Shown: in pieces, positions 12,449 through 23,330 of the stretch
How the letters are laid out: every line of letters begins with the position of its first letter
How positions within the stretch are numbered: the first letter of the stretch is position 1
Assembly: GCA_902805475.1 (NCBI GenBank)
Contig: CADCSX010000025.1
Location: 1,670,339-1,734,338, forward strand
Length of the DNA stretch: 64,000 nucleotides
Direction of reading: 5' to 3'
Origin: Entonaema liquescens
Lineage: Eukaryota > Ascomycota > Sordariomycetes > Xylariales > Xylariaceae
Made by a program: the position numbers and the translations under genes
Notes under the pieces: generated by a model
What the model was told of the DNA's origin: nothing
Seen by the model: the letters and a program-made list of their open reading frames with translations, nothing else
The model's database searches: none

Positions 12449-12456
12449 GACGTATC
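12449..12456. repeat. Left target-site duplication GACGTATC
   Basis: Eight bases identical to 14840-14847 and directly flanking the inverted termini of the AT-rich insertion. A perfect 8-bp duplication is the size made by hAT-superfamily transposases. Confidence 0.75.
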
Positions 12457-12487
12457 TAGAGATGCTAATTTTACTATGCGCATAATG
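12457..12487 (+). repeat. Left terminal inverted repeat plus subterminal palindrome
   Basis: Starts TAGAGATGCT and contains TATGCGCATAATG. It pairs with the right end at 14809-14839 allowing a gap of about 5 nt. Confidence 0.7.
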
Positions 12488-14808
12488 CATTATACCGTAT
12501 AATGACACATAATGGCGTATAATAAATTTATTATATGTATAACAAAATAAGATCCCCGATTATTCGACGTATTAATATAAAAATAAAGTTAATTTATTAT
12601 TAAAATATTATATTTAAAACTTTTTAAAGTTATATATATATAAATTTAATAAAATTAAAATTATAATTACGGGTTTTATATATAAAATAATACGTTAAAA
12701 AATTAATATAATTTTATTTATATGTTATTTATGTTATTTTAAATTTAATTTAATTATTTTTTAACATTTTAATTTAAATTTCGTTATTTAATTTTTTTTA
12801 TTTTCGATTATTTAATTGTTTTAATATTTTTATAAATAATTTATTTTATAATTTTTCAAATATATTTGAATTTATATAAATAAATATTAATTTGTTAATT
12901 TTAAATTAATTTAAACGCGCGCGTTTAACGTTATATATATAATTATACGTTTAAAACGTACGTTTAAATAAAATTAAATTAATAATAATAATAAATAATT
13001 ACTTTATAATAAATATTAATAAATTATTTAATGTATTAATAATAATTTAAAATTTAATAATCGTTAAATTTATTTTATATAAATTTAAAATAAAATTAAA
13101 TATACCCGTAAACGATTTAAATTAATAAAATTCGCATTTTAAATTAATATTATTTATAATAAATACGTAATTATGTAAAAATTATAAAACGTTAAGTTAA
13201 ATTTAAACTAATATATTTTTTATTTTTAATAAAATTAAATTTAACGTTTAAATTATTTAATTAAATATATTAACTTATTTTAACATATATTAATTAAATA
13301 AATTTTAAAAATATTTTTAATTTACATTTTATAATATAACATTATTAATATTTTATAATTTTAACCATTTATATTTAATATTATTTTAATGTGTAATAAT
13401 ATAATTTAAATTAATTACGTTAATTTTTAAAGTTTTTTAAATTTTAATAATAAATGTTATTATTATAATTAAATTATTTAATTGTTTTTACCATTTTTAA
13501 TCATTAATAATATTTTATATTTCATTTATTTTTTTTTTATAATTTAAATTACATTCGTTAATTATGTTAAACCGTTATAAAAAATTAATAAACGTATAAC
13601 GATTAATTTAATAAAATAATAAACATCATTATTAATTATTTTAATAAATAATTACTTTGTAAATAAAGTTAATTAAATAATAAATTATAATAAATTAAAT
13701 TAATATACGTTTATAATAATTTTTTAATTTTATTAATAATAATTATTATAAATTCGCGGAAATGTGTATATTATAATAAAAACATTTTAAAAGTTATAAT
13801 TAAAATTATAATTTTAATTAAAATAAGTTTTTAAAAATAATTATTAATAATATTTTTAATTAAAAATTATAAATTATAAAAATTATATAATATATAAATA
13901 ACGTAATTAAAAATTAAATGATATTTAAATTAATAATAAATTATTTTTATTATTTTATATATATTATTATTAATAATGTTAATTTTAATTAAATTTATTA
14001 TAATTATTTTTTATAATAATAATAATAATATCTCGATTTAATTAAAAATAATCTATTATATAATTTTTATATTTATAATTTTTTAATATAAAAATAATTT
14101 AATAAATAATTAAAATAATATATTAATTATATAACGTTTAAAAAAATTATTAAATTTATCGAAAATAACGTTAATATATTTAAATTATATAATAAAAGAT
14201 TAAATTTAATTACATAATTTATTATAAACTTCATTTAATAAATGATTAAATAAAATTATACAATTAAAAAATTTAAATAAAAAATTTATTTAATAAAATA
14301 ATTATTTATTTTCACATTTTTCGTACGTAATAAATAAAAAACCATCGTAATAAATAACTTTAATAATTTATAATTATAACAACTTTTATTTTAAATTATT
14401 AAATTTATAAATATATAAATTAATAAATTTATTATTTAAAATAATAAATAAAATAATAAATAATAATTTAAATTTTTATCGATTTAAATATATTTAATAT
14501 AAAATATAATTAATTAAATAATAACATAAGTTAAATAAATTTAATTTAACATATAATTTTTTTTTATAATATTTATAAATAATTTATTTTTATATTAAAA
14601 AACTTTAATTAATAAAAATAAATTAATTAAACGTAATATTATTTTTAAAAAATATTTTAATTAAATTTAAAAATATTTTAAATTAAAATAAATATTATTA
14701 TTATTATTATATAATATACGAAGAAATTTTCGTTAAATCATACGCATTATACGTAAATTGTATGGCATTATACGTATAATAGTGTATAATGACATTATAT
14801 CGCATAAT

Positions 14809-14839
14809 AGATCTATTATGCGCATAATGAGCATGCCTA
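14809..14839 (-). repeat. Right terminal inverted repeat plus subterminal palindrome
   Basis: Read on the minus strand it starts TAGGCATGCTCATT and continues into ATGCGCATAAT, mirroring the left end. Confidence 0.7.
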
Positions 14840-14847
14840 GACGTATC
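14840..14847. repeat. Right target-site duplication GACGTATC
   Basis: Identical to 12449-12456. Normal-composition sequence resumes immediately (CAATCAG...). Confidence 0.75.
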
Positions 14848-15284
14848 CAATCAGAAGTTTCAATCTATTAGCCCCATTGGCTAGAACCAGTTTTAATCTC
14901 TCCTGTCGAACCGGGGTCCCTTCTCCTTTACTGATATCTCGTACTGTTTTCTTGCTTCTCTTCCCTTTTTTATGAGACAAGGCCTTTCATTTTTATGCCA
15001 CATCTCTCTCTCTCTTCCTCTCTATCTATCTCTTGCAGTTTTTTTATTTCATTTTCCTAGCCTTTGTAATTAATCGGCACGCGAAGGATAATAGGTATCC
15101 GGTTCCAACTACGCACATTCATTGACGCACTATTCGTACACTCTTTATTATACTATTCAGCCTAGTATTCGAGAAGCAGCACGTCACCCCACGGTGCATT
15201 TCAACAGCAGATTCCGCCAGAATTATTAGGACTTATCCGCGCGCCTCGAGATCCGGGAGATCAAGGAATAGTTAGCAGATCAAA
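14848..15284 (+). promoter_or_regulatory. Promoter and leader region of the GH72 gene
   Basis: 437 bp between the transposon-like element and the GH72 start. It includes a CT-rich tract at about 15003-15035 (repeats of TCTC and TCTA), common in strong fungal promoters. No gene is seen. Confidence 0.4.
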
Positions 15285-17110
15285 ATGGGTTTACGATCAG
15301 CTCTCGCAGCATCCCTGCTGCTCGCTAGCAATGCTGCTGCTTTGGACCCCATCGTCATGAAGGTACGTGTTTACTATGCCGGAGATTTGAGAGTGAGTAG
15401 CTAACATTCGGTTCTCAGGGGAGCAAATTCTTCACCAAGAAGGGCGACCAGTTTTTTATCAAGGGCGTTGCCTATCAACAGGAGGCTGGTGGCGGGCCTG
15501 GCGGTAGCAAGGACTCGAAGACTAAGTATATAGATCCTCTCGCCGACAAGGAAGTTTGCGAGCGTGATATCCCACTGCTCGAGAAGTTGGGAGTGAACAC
15601 CATCCGAACATACGCCATCGACCCAGAGGCAGACCACAGTGCTTGCATGTCCATGCTGGATAAGGCTGGTATCTACGTCGTGGCCGACTTGGGCGAGCCG
15701 GCTCTTTCGATCAACCGCGACTCTCCCGCTTGGAACGTTGATTTGTTCGACCGCTACAAGGGCGTCGTTGACAACCTTGGAAAGTACGATAACGTGATTG
15801 GGTTCTTTTCTGGTAACGAAGTTACCAACAACAACACGAACAGTAAGTTCGGCTGGTCGGCGGCGCCTGGGTTTTGATACTGACTCGTCATAGCTGGTGC
15901 CTCGGCCTTCGTCAAGGCTGCTACTCGAGATGTGAAGAAGTATATCTCCGACAAGATGTCCAAGGGTGGACGATGGATGGGTGTCGGTTACGCCGCCAAC
16001 GACGATGCCGATATTCGTGCTAACATGGCTCAATACTTCAACTGTGGTGAGCAGGAAAGCGCTATCGACTTCTGGGGTTACAACATCTACTCTTGGTGCG
16101 GTAAGAGCAGCTTTACCGAGTCTGGTTATGACGTCCAGGTCAAGTTTTTCTCCAACTACTCTGTCCCTGTCTTCTTCGCTGAGTACGGTTGCAACACCGT
16201 TGGCGGTGCCGAAGGACGTCTTTGGGATGATACCACTGCCATCTATTCCGACCAGATGACCGATGTCTTCAGCGGTGGTATCGTTTACATGTTCCACCAA
16301 GAGGACAACAACTATGGTAAGTTTGACATTAGCCTTCCAGAGTTTCTGTACCTAACGATTGTTTAGGTCTGGTCAAGGTCAAGGGTGACACCGCGACTCC
16401 TATGAAGAACTACAAGGCTCTGCAGTCCAAGCTTGCCGACGTCGAGCCTTCGTCTACATCCTTGGCTTCCTACGAGCCTACCAACTCCCCTGCTGCCTGC
16501 CCGGCTATTTCCAAGAACTGGAAGGCCGCAGAGGCCCTCCCTCCCACTCCTGATAGCTCCCTTTGCGACTGCATGTTCAAGTCCCTTTCTTGTGTGCCTG
16601 CCGATGACCTCGACGAGAAGGACTTCGGTGACATTTTCGGTTACATCTGCGAGGAGGATCCCGATGCTTGCGCCGGTATCAAGCACGACACCGAGGCTGG
16701 CGTTTATGGTCCTTACGGCATGTGCAATCCCAAGGAGCAACTTGGACACGTTCTCAACGCCTACTACACCAACCAGAACAGTGCTTCCACCGCTTGCAGC
16801 TTCAAGGGTGCCGCCCAGATTGTCAGTGGTTCTCAGGACTCCAAGTAAGTATCTTTCGGAATCTTATATATATCATACGCTAATATTTAATAGGTGTGAG
16901 GCATCTCTGGCAAAGGCTAACTCTGCTGTCGCTGTAGCGGCTACCGCTACTGCAGGCTCAGCCAGCAGCGATTCTACTGGTGAGACCAGCGAGAATGCCG
17001 CCGCACCTGCGTCTGTCCGCATGACCCCCTTCATGACGATGGGTGATATGGTTGTTGGCCTCTACGTATTGGTGGCTATGGGTGTTGGTGCCGGCATGGT
17101 TATGTTGTAA
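15285..17110 (+). CDS. GPI-anchored 1,3-beta-glucanosyltransferase, GH72 with X8/CBM43 domain (Gas/Gel family)
   Basis: Five exons: 15285-15362, 15419-15842, 15894-16316, 16367-16844 and 16894-17110; 539 aa. Every intron has GT..AG and a CTAAC/CTGAC/CTAAT branch point. A signal peptide (about 1-19, MGLRSALAAS...) precedes the GH72 catalytic domain (about 25-330). The acid/base Glu is in SGNEV (E160) and the nucleophile in FFAEYGC (E264), close to the E161/E262 pair of yeast Gas1. A linker leads to a Cys-rich X8 module (about 365-465, CDCMFKSLSC...). A Ser/Thr/Ala-rich stretch and a hydrophobic C-terminus follow, consistent with GPI attachment. The enzyme cuts and re-ligates beta-1,3-glucan chains at the cell surface, elongating wall glucan. 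The X8 domain puts it in the GAS1/GEL4-like subgroup. Confidence 0.93.
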
Positions 17111-17441
17111 GGGAATTAATACCCAGTTGAGCAGCGCTTTTATATAGTAGTTTTAATACCTATATGCTGGCGCAATTTGGCTGTACTGTTGCGTTCATCG
17201 GGGAGATTTTCCGTAGTGGTTATGTTATGTATCGGGAGATGTTTAGTTCGGTATAAGGCTCATAGAATAGTTAATTAAAACTATCGGTATTCACGGGCTT
17301 GTCAATTATAGATCTTGTGAGTAGATATGCTTCGCGAGGTCGATTCGCTAGTATGATATTGGTCGTGTCTTAGTTCCTTATAGTTACAAGTAACTACAGA
17401 AGCTTTCCGAAATGCCTCTATTGGAAGATTCTTGGTGTCTT

Positions 17442-18513
17442 CTAGCTGGGACTATACATCTGGTTTATCCATAAACTCACCTTTTCGGCAACCACTTCGC
17501 TATGTTCTGTTTATCGTCTTAGCTCTGTTCTTGTGGAATAAGGTCCTTCTTCACTTACTGATGCAAAAGGCGTGAGGGATGCTTCCTTCATCTACTATGA
17601 GTCTTGTGCGTTCGACTTGCTTTTGCCTCTTCTGGATAAAGTCATCCCTGTAGTGGGTTGCAACCCAATGATCGTGTTTGCCAAAGAAGAAAAAGAATTT
17701 AGGTATAACTTTATCGTGCGCTTCTGCCTCGTGAGCGATTTCCCATAGTTCTTCGTCCCAGTGATCCTCCCCGATGACTTGCATCTCATCCATGCCCATA
17801 TGCAATGCCTGCCATACTCCATCTCGGCTCTTGAGCCAGCGCGTTGTCACCTCTGCTCCATGGACGGGGAACCCCATTATACTTTGTACAATCCATTGGA
17901 TAGCACTTTGAGGGAACAAACGCAAGAATGCCTGAGCGATACGGTAAGCATTATCACCGAGTATGGGCGTTCGGCGTAGCAGATCAAGTTTCTGCCCGCT
18001 TGGAGAGCTTGATATGTGGTGGATAGTCGGGAACAAGAGGATTCCAGAACCAAGATTTAAATGCGGAGCCAAATTCGGATCGCGTAAGAGCTGGTGAAAA
18101 AGCTCGAGGGCAATATACGTGCCTACAGAATGCCCGACGAGTAAAACCTCGTCGTACGGACGGCCTTTGTGCGGCCCTGAGTCGACACGAAGCTCTTTTA
18201 GGGCCGTAAACGTATGTTGGATTTGGTCTCCGAGGTTATACGGTGTCCTCTGGGAAGTAAAAGGTTCGTGATCGTCATCAACGAAGCCGGCTAAGTTTTG
18301 GCCGTAAATTTGAAAGCGTACATGCCGGGGTGGTTCTGCCTCGTCTAGGAGACCCCGAAGAGTTGATAAGAAAGGTTCGTAATAGTCAATCAATCCCGGA
18401 TTCCCGGGAATGAAGAATATGAGAACGTCACGAATTCGCAGATCGTCGGTTCCCTTGTCTAGCGGACTCGGAGGAAATACCAGAGCGTGAGTAGCAGTCA
18501 TCGTCACCTGCAT
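17442..18513 (-). CDS. Lipid-droplet-associated alpha/beta hydrolase (LDAH-like)
   Basis: Two exons: 18513-17559 and 17506-17442, with intron 17558-17507 (GTAAGT, branch CTAAG, acceptor CAG); 339 aa. Starts at 18513 or, 4 codons later, at 18501. An N-terminal FIPGNPGLIDYYEPF block and the nucleophile elbow GHSVG (S129) are diagnostic of the LDAH/C2orf43 family. The acid region FFGKHDHWV and the catalytic His in IPHAFCI complete the triad. The His block lies at the exon junction and the second exon gives the family-typical tail (KHSEVVAEKV). Members associate with lipid droplets and act on sterol esters or influence triacylglycerol turnover; the exact substrate is debated. Convergent with the GH72 gene, leaving a 331-bp spacer. 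Confidence 0.88.
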
Positions 18514-19677
18514 GCACTAACAGTTACACTCAAAACTCTTCAATGTGTACTTTAAACAAGTGTCCTTCTAATCAATCTAATATGTCTACCTACCTAGCAA
18601 TGTAGGTAATCTTTATGAGGTATTGTACCTCTAGGTACTTATAATGATTGGAACGGGTGGAACCTCAATTCTAACCCGTAAGCCACGATGAAATCTAGCC
18701 ACTAATCTTGTGGCTCATTTACATTGTAGGTACCTAACCTAGGTAGTTACCTAGGTAGGTATTGGATACTTAGAACTTCCGAGAATTTCGGAAGGTAAAG
18801 TAGGATAAACTTCGGTTATACATTAGGTACAGACCCCGCGCCCGGCGTCCGTTGTACCTGCGGTTACCTACCGTTGATGCAGATAGGTACAGTTGTCAAA
18901 TTCAAATGCTCGACTGTAGGTAGGTACCTGCAATAGGTAAAACTCACGTGCTTAGTTATTGACGAGACGTGTCGCACCATCGCGATATTATGTATGCAGG
19001 CGGTCGGGCGCAACCGTCTAACCATTCATGTTTACCTGTGCGCTTACCTTGTTCTTTGCTGCCTATCCAACCAGCCAGTCAAAATCTACTCTTCTTAGTG
19101 CGAATCCCATGATGATGCCCTTGTTTAAGAACCCACTTCGTCTATATCCATCCACTTAGCTACATATCCTTATCGAATACCCTCTACTCTAAATCTAAAA
19201 ATGGCACAATACCTACGATAATTTCAACATGGATCTCGGAATCTGACAGCGCATCATTCGTTCCCGGAGAAGTGTCAGTCAGTTGAGTTACCTTTCTTCT
19301 TCTTCTTTTTATTCGTATATACCACCCTTGTATATCTCCCTCGGCTACTCACTGCATATGCCGGACTGCACGAGGTCATCAGCCTCTCGGTCTCGAATGG
19401 AATCCCGAGAATTGTTGACTATTCTAAACTCCCTGGTTCTAAACTCCCCTGCCTTACCACTAGTCATCCGTACCCACCCTTAGCTCTATTCTAACCAGCT
19501 TTTAACTCTTATATTTCTAGGATGCCGAGGCGACTTTATATACGTCCACTCGTGACAGCCAACTGCGGTACCTTTAAGGTCCTATCGTCAACCCTTCTCA
19601 ACCGCCTCAAGTTTTAGACCCTTACGTTACTTTTCCGCGCCGTTTTCTTCCTAAACTCATCTTTGCGGTACATCGCC
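18514..19677. promoter_or_regulatory. Divergent intergenic region rich in TACCTA/TAGGTA motifs
   Basis: Lies between the divergent hydrolase and acyltransferase genes and should contain both promoters. Dense motif copies occur at about 18588-18640, 18725-18765 and 18840-18940 (ACCTAGGTAG, GGTACCTG). A TTCTTCTTCTTT tract is at about 19292. The ORF at 19283-19483 has no coding evidence. No gene is seen. Confidence 0.45.
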
Positions 19678-21097
19678 ATGAACGCTGCGGAGCTACGGCG
19701 GCGTACGCCATCGCTAAACGATGCCTCGGGGCCGAAATCGACAGCCGGCGTTTCCGGACCGACCTTAGATTCAAACAGTGCTCATCCTGCGGGAAAAGCC
19801 AAGTACGGCCGCTTCAGAGCGTTCTTGCGTGCCATCTCCGTCTTTCTCTATTTCGCAAGCGGCTGCTTGACGTATGTCGTCTTGTCATCTTGTCTAGATG
19901 GTCCAAAACTCTCTAATACGTATATAGCATACACGTTACCCAGATCATCGGCGCACCGTTTTACTTTGCTAACCGCGACTTCTACTACGCATATATGTCC
20001 TTGACTAAGGCATCTTTTGGTCTCTTAATAACGACGATGACCCAGTGGTGGGCACCTACGGTGATAAGAATAAGCGGCGATTCTTCTGTTGCCGGGCAGC
20101 TCAGCCTAGCGCGTGATGGCAGGGTCGAATGCGCTTTTCCAGAGCGCATGGTCATGATCGCGAACCACCAGGTCTGAGATTAGATTAATGGCCTGCGCCA
20201 GCGAACATTTAGCTGACAAATACGTTTTGCTATAGATCTATACCGACTGGCTGTATCTGTGGTGGGTTGGATACACGAACAACCCTCACATGCATGGGCA
20301 TATTTACATCATCCTCAAAGAGTCTTTGAAACGAATCCCCATCCTTGGCCCTGGCTGCATGTTTCTCGGTTTCATCTTTATGTCACGCAAGATGGCTGTT
20401 GACCAACCGCGTCTTGCCCACAGGCTTAGGAAGCTGAAAACTCGACATACGGATCCCGACGGCAAAAGCTACCTAAACCCAATGTGGTTACTTCTTTTCC
20501 CCGAAGGAACTAATCTCTCTTCGAACGGTCGAGACAAGTCAGCTCAATGGGCCGCAAAGATGGGGCTTCGAGATACGGAGCATCTGATGTTACCTCGCAG
20601 CACCGGCATGTTCTTTTGCCTTAACGAACTCAGGGGGACAGTGGACTACGTATACGACTGTACGGTTGCTTACGAAGGCGTTCCGTACGCACCCCCCTCT
20701 GTTATACCCATAGTCTTTTGTAGCTGACATGCCATTTAGCCGTGGGAAATACGGAGAAAACTATTTCACCCTATCGAGTACCTATTTTCAGGGACGGCCT
20801 CCTAAATCGGTGAATTTCTACTGGAGAAGGTTTGCCTTGGCAGATATGCCTTTGGATAACCAAGAAGAGTTTGATAAGTGGCTTCGCGAGCGGTGGTATG
20901 AGAAAGATGCCCTGCTCGAACAGTACGTATCTACAGGTCGATTTCCGGCAAACGCGGCTGGTATCAAAGGGCACATCGAAACAGAAGTACGAACTCAGTA
21001 TTGGTGGGAATTTGTCAAAATTTTCGCCATGCTTGGTTCGTTCGGATTGATATTTAGTTTCTTCCTTAGGACATTTCGCGCGCTTGCACGTAGCTAG
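19678..21097 (+). CDS. Lysophospholipid acyltransferase (PlsC/AGPAT family, LCLAT1-like)
   Basis: Four exons: 19678-19871, 19928-20171, 20236-20684 and 20740-21097; 414 aa, phases consistent throughout. The ATG at 19678 opens MNAAELRRR; the frame's upstream codons contain no further ATG. A hydrophobic segment (about 47-65) is followed by the acyltransferase NHx4D box as NHQIYTD (H145, D150) and the FPEGT box (234-238). The family blocks YVYDCTVAYEG and STYFQGRPPKSV follow, and a C-terminal membrane segment lies at about 390-408. The intron at 20685 is supported because removing it restores the conserved EGVP-RGKYG join. The enzyme should acylate lysophosphatidic acid or lysophosphatidylinositol-type lipids in the ER membrane. 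Which lysolipid is used cannot be told. Confidence 0.88.
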
Positions 21098-21391
21098 TTG
21101 GCTGCCTGCGAATCCTTTTTAGTATAAAGCTGGCACCATTAGAAAGTGGACTGGGCAAGTTTGCATAAGTGGTTGCAAAAACAGGTTGGAGAATTATCCT
21201 TAGATAACCCTAACGACATGCCATCAATGATACCACAAAGACCTATATGTAATATAGAGGATGGGTATTTTGGATTGAGCGCATGATCTCGCGCAGTAGC
21301 ACAGGTTCGGATGCATAGGTAACTCTATACTTTTGATAGTCTGGTATTCTAGCAGCGTATCTGGCTCGATAGCATTTAGTAGAGATACTTC
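21098..21391. other. Short spacer between convergent genes
   Basis: About 290 bp holding the 3' ends of the acyltransferase and oxidoreductase transcripts. No gene seen. Confidence 0.4.
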
Positions 21392-22569
21392 CTAAGATAG
21401 CTGTATTTCGCGCCGGCTTCTCGCACTTTCCTTGATCGCTTCGATGATCTGTAGGACATCCCTCGCTTGTGATGCTGGAACGGGCAGGGCTTCTTCGTTA
21501 TTTCGAACAAGGGCCTCGCCGAATAGCTCGAAAAGCTTTTTGTAGGTCTGAGGCTCCACGTTCGGACAATCTTGTTCACGAAAGCTACCGTCGTCGCCAA
21601 CGAGAGTGAGTTTTCCATTCCACTCCGGGCCTTCTCGTCCAAAGCTGGCGTCATTCGTCTTCAAACCTGACCTCAGTTGAGGCTCTTGAGTGTCGAGACC
21701 CTGCTTGTGGTAACTTCCTTTGGTGCCTCTGATCCAGAATCTCGGTTGGCGTACCTCAGCGCTTACGCTACCGATGCGCACAAAAACGACGAGTCCGTCG
21801 TCATAGAAGAGCTGTGCGGTAACGCTGTCGGGCTCTAGACCCGGGGTCTTCGGGCCTAGGAAAAGGCCGTCCCGCTGACTAGCCAGTATGCCAAAAACGC
21901 CCCGTGGCATCCCGAACAGCACGTATACCTGGTCGATCAGATGGGTACCCAGGTCGTAGAGCGCCGACCCGCCTCGATCCATGCCGAGAGTGCCCTTCCA
22001 GGTGGATGGCTTCTGTAGCCGGAAGCGGTCGAAGTGCGTCTCAAATTCGACGACTCGACCTAACGTACCGTCAGCCAGCAGCTTTCGCACTGTTAGGAAG
22101 TCACTATCCCATCTACGATTCTGGTATACGCAGATCAAACGACCCTTTTCTCTGGCGAGCTTGATTAAGGCGTCCGCTTCAGAAACGCTCGGGACGAACG
22201 GCTTCTCTACGAGGACATGTTTTCCTGCTAATAGGGCCTGCTGAGCGAACGAGAAGTGCGTCTGAGGAGGAGTGGTAATGACGATCACGTCAAGATCCGC
22301 ATCAGCGAGAAACTGATCAAAAGAGGCGAAATGCTTCACGTCTGGATGATCGCGCGGAGCTGACTTTTCCGATTGATCTGGGTTGCGCTGTAGAATAGAA
22401 TGAAGTTTTAGGGTGGGTGTGATTGTGATGAATGGGATATGAAAGATAGTAGCAGACAGGCTAGGAATAGGTGAGCCACAGTATACGACAGATGAAATAA
22501 TGAGTAAATTACTTACCCGTAACCGATAACGCCAACGTTGAGCGGCGAGTTGGCAGTCGAGTTAGCCAT
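21392..22569 (-). CDS. Gfo/Idh/MocA-family NAD(P)-dependent oxidoreductase
   Basis: Two exons: 22569-22517 and 22460-21392, intron 22516-22461; 373 aa. The intron splits the dinucleotide-binding motif (VIGYG / LSATIFHIPF), and joining gives the GxG..A turn expected at the N-terminus. Further family marks are TTPPQTHF, the EKP loop in VLVEKPF that positions the catalytic Lys, and the C-terminal domain with FETHFDRFR and YDLGTHLIDQ. Fungal homologues include putative dehydrogenases of sugars or sugar alcohols; the substrate is unknown. Cytosolic, no targeting signal. The start is supported by the short first exon ending exactly before the glycine motif. Confidence 0.85.
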
Positions 22570-23330
22570 GATGCTCCCTTTTTTGATAGTTTATGTAGGG
22601 GTCTTTAGAGGATGAAAGAGTATGAAAGAGGATCTCGTGAGGGCGAGAACATCCAAGTTTGGGGAGTCGAGTCATTTAAGTACTTGGAGTCTACTAGGTT
22701 ACGCTACGTATCTACATACGAGTAAACCGAAATGACCCTACATAATGATAAATTATAATACTCTCATCTATGAATCGCTCACTAGATATAAAAACTTCCA
22801 TGTTGCGTGATGTTTTGACGATGTCTAACTGGTCAACTGCTAAAGTTTCCTATTTCAATCGTTAGCGTGTTGAATGGTTCCATCTTTACGTTACCTACCT
22901 AGGTATTATTTCGGTTTTAATTCGTACCGGATATATCGATACAGTATCGAAACAATATCGAATAAAGCGAGTACCGTGTGAAATTTGATAAAGAAGACTG
23001 TTCGGTATTCGGACTTACCCCATATTTTACTTTTTCTTCTTCTTTTTTCCTGAGAGGCATCATCCACTTTTAATGACGACAATTATGAGAATATAGAGAA
23101 GGTATAACCCCATATTAAAAAAGGAGGCTTAGTTGTTCGGTCATGGGTTGAATTGGTAGATAATCCGCTCTTACCCGTTTTGTATACCCGTCGGCGCAAA
23201 CCATGCGACGCTGGAGTGTCGACTTGGCATATTTTAATAACGTGATTTGCGACGGGCGATAGCTGTAGCAGCAACGGTCGAGGAGGTTCCAAGTTGGAAA
23301 GGAGAGGTCTAGGTCGAGGCCAGATAGATT
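22570..23330. promoter_or_regulatory. Divergent promoter region between oxidoreductase and NAD kinase
   Basis: 760 bp shared by two genes that start outward. Contains one ACCTACCTAGGTA motif at about 22891 and an inverted ATCGATA/TATCGA set at about 22930-22965. The minus-strand frames at 23083-23360 overlap the kinase start and lack coding features. Confidence 0.4.

Larger units (their letters stand above)
12457..14839. mobile_element. RIP-degraded hAT-like DNA transposon (2,383 bp)
   Basis: The left end reads TAGAGATGCTAATT and the right end, reverse-complemented, TAGGCATGCTCATT (11 of 14 matches). The YAGNG-type start suits hAT termini. Just inside each end is the palindrome ATGCGCATAAT followed by several copies of GTATAATG/CATTATAC-like motifs, resembling the subterminal repeats of hAT elements. 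An identical 8-bp direct repeat flanks both ends. The interior is over 90% A+T by eye with no usable frame, so no transposase can be read. The remaining G and C lie largely in CpG pairs. Length fits a full-size hAT element or a large internally deleted one. The class call rests on ends and duplication only, not on a protein. Confidence 0.7.
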
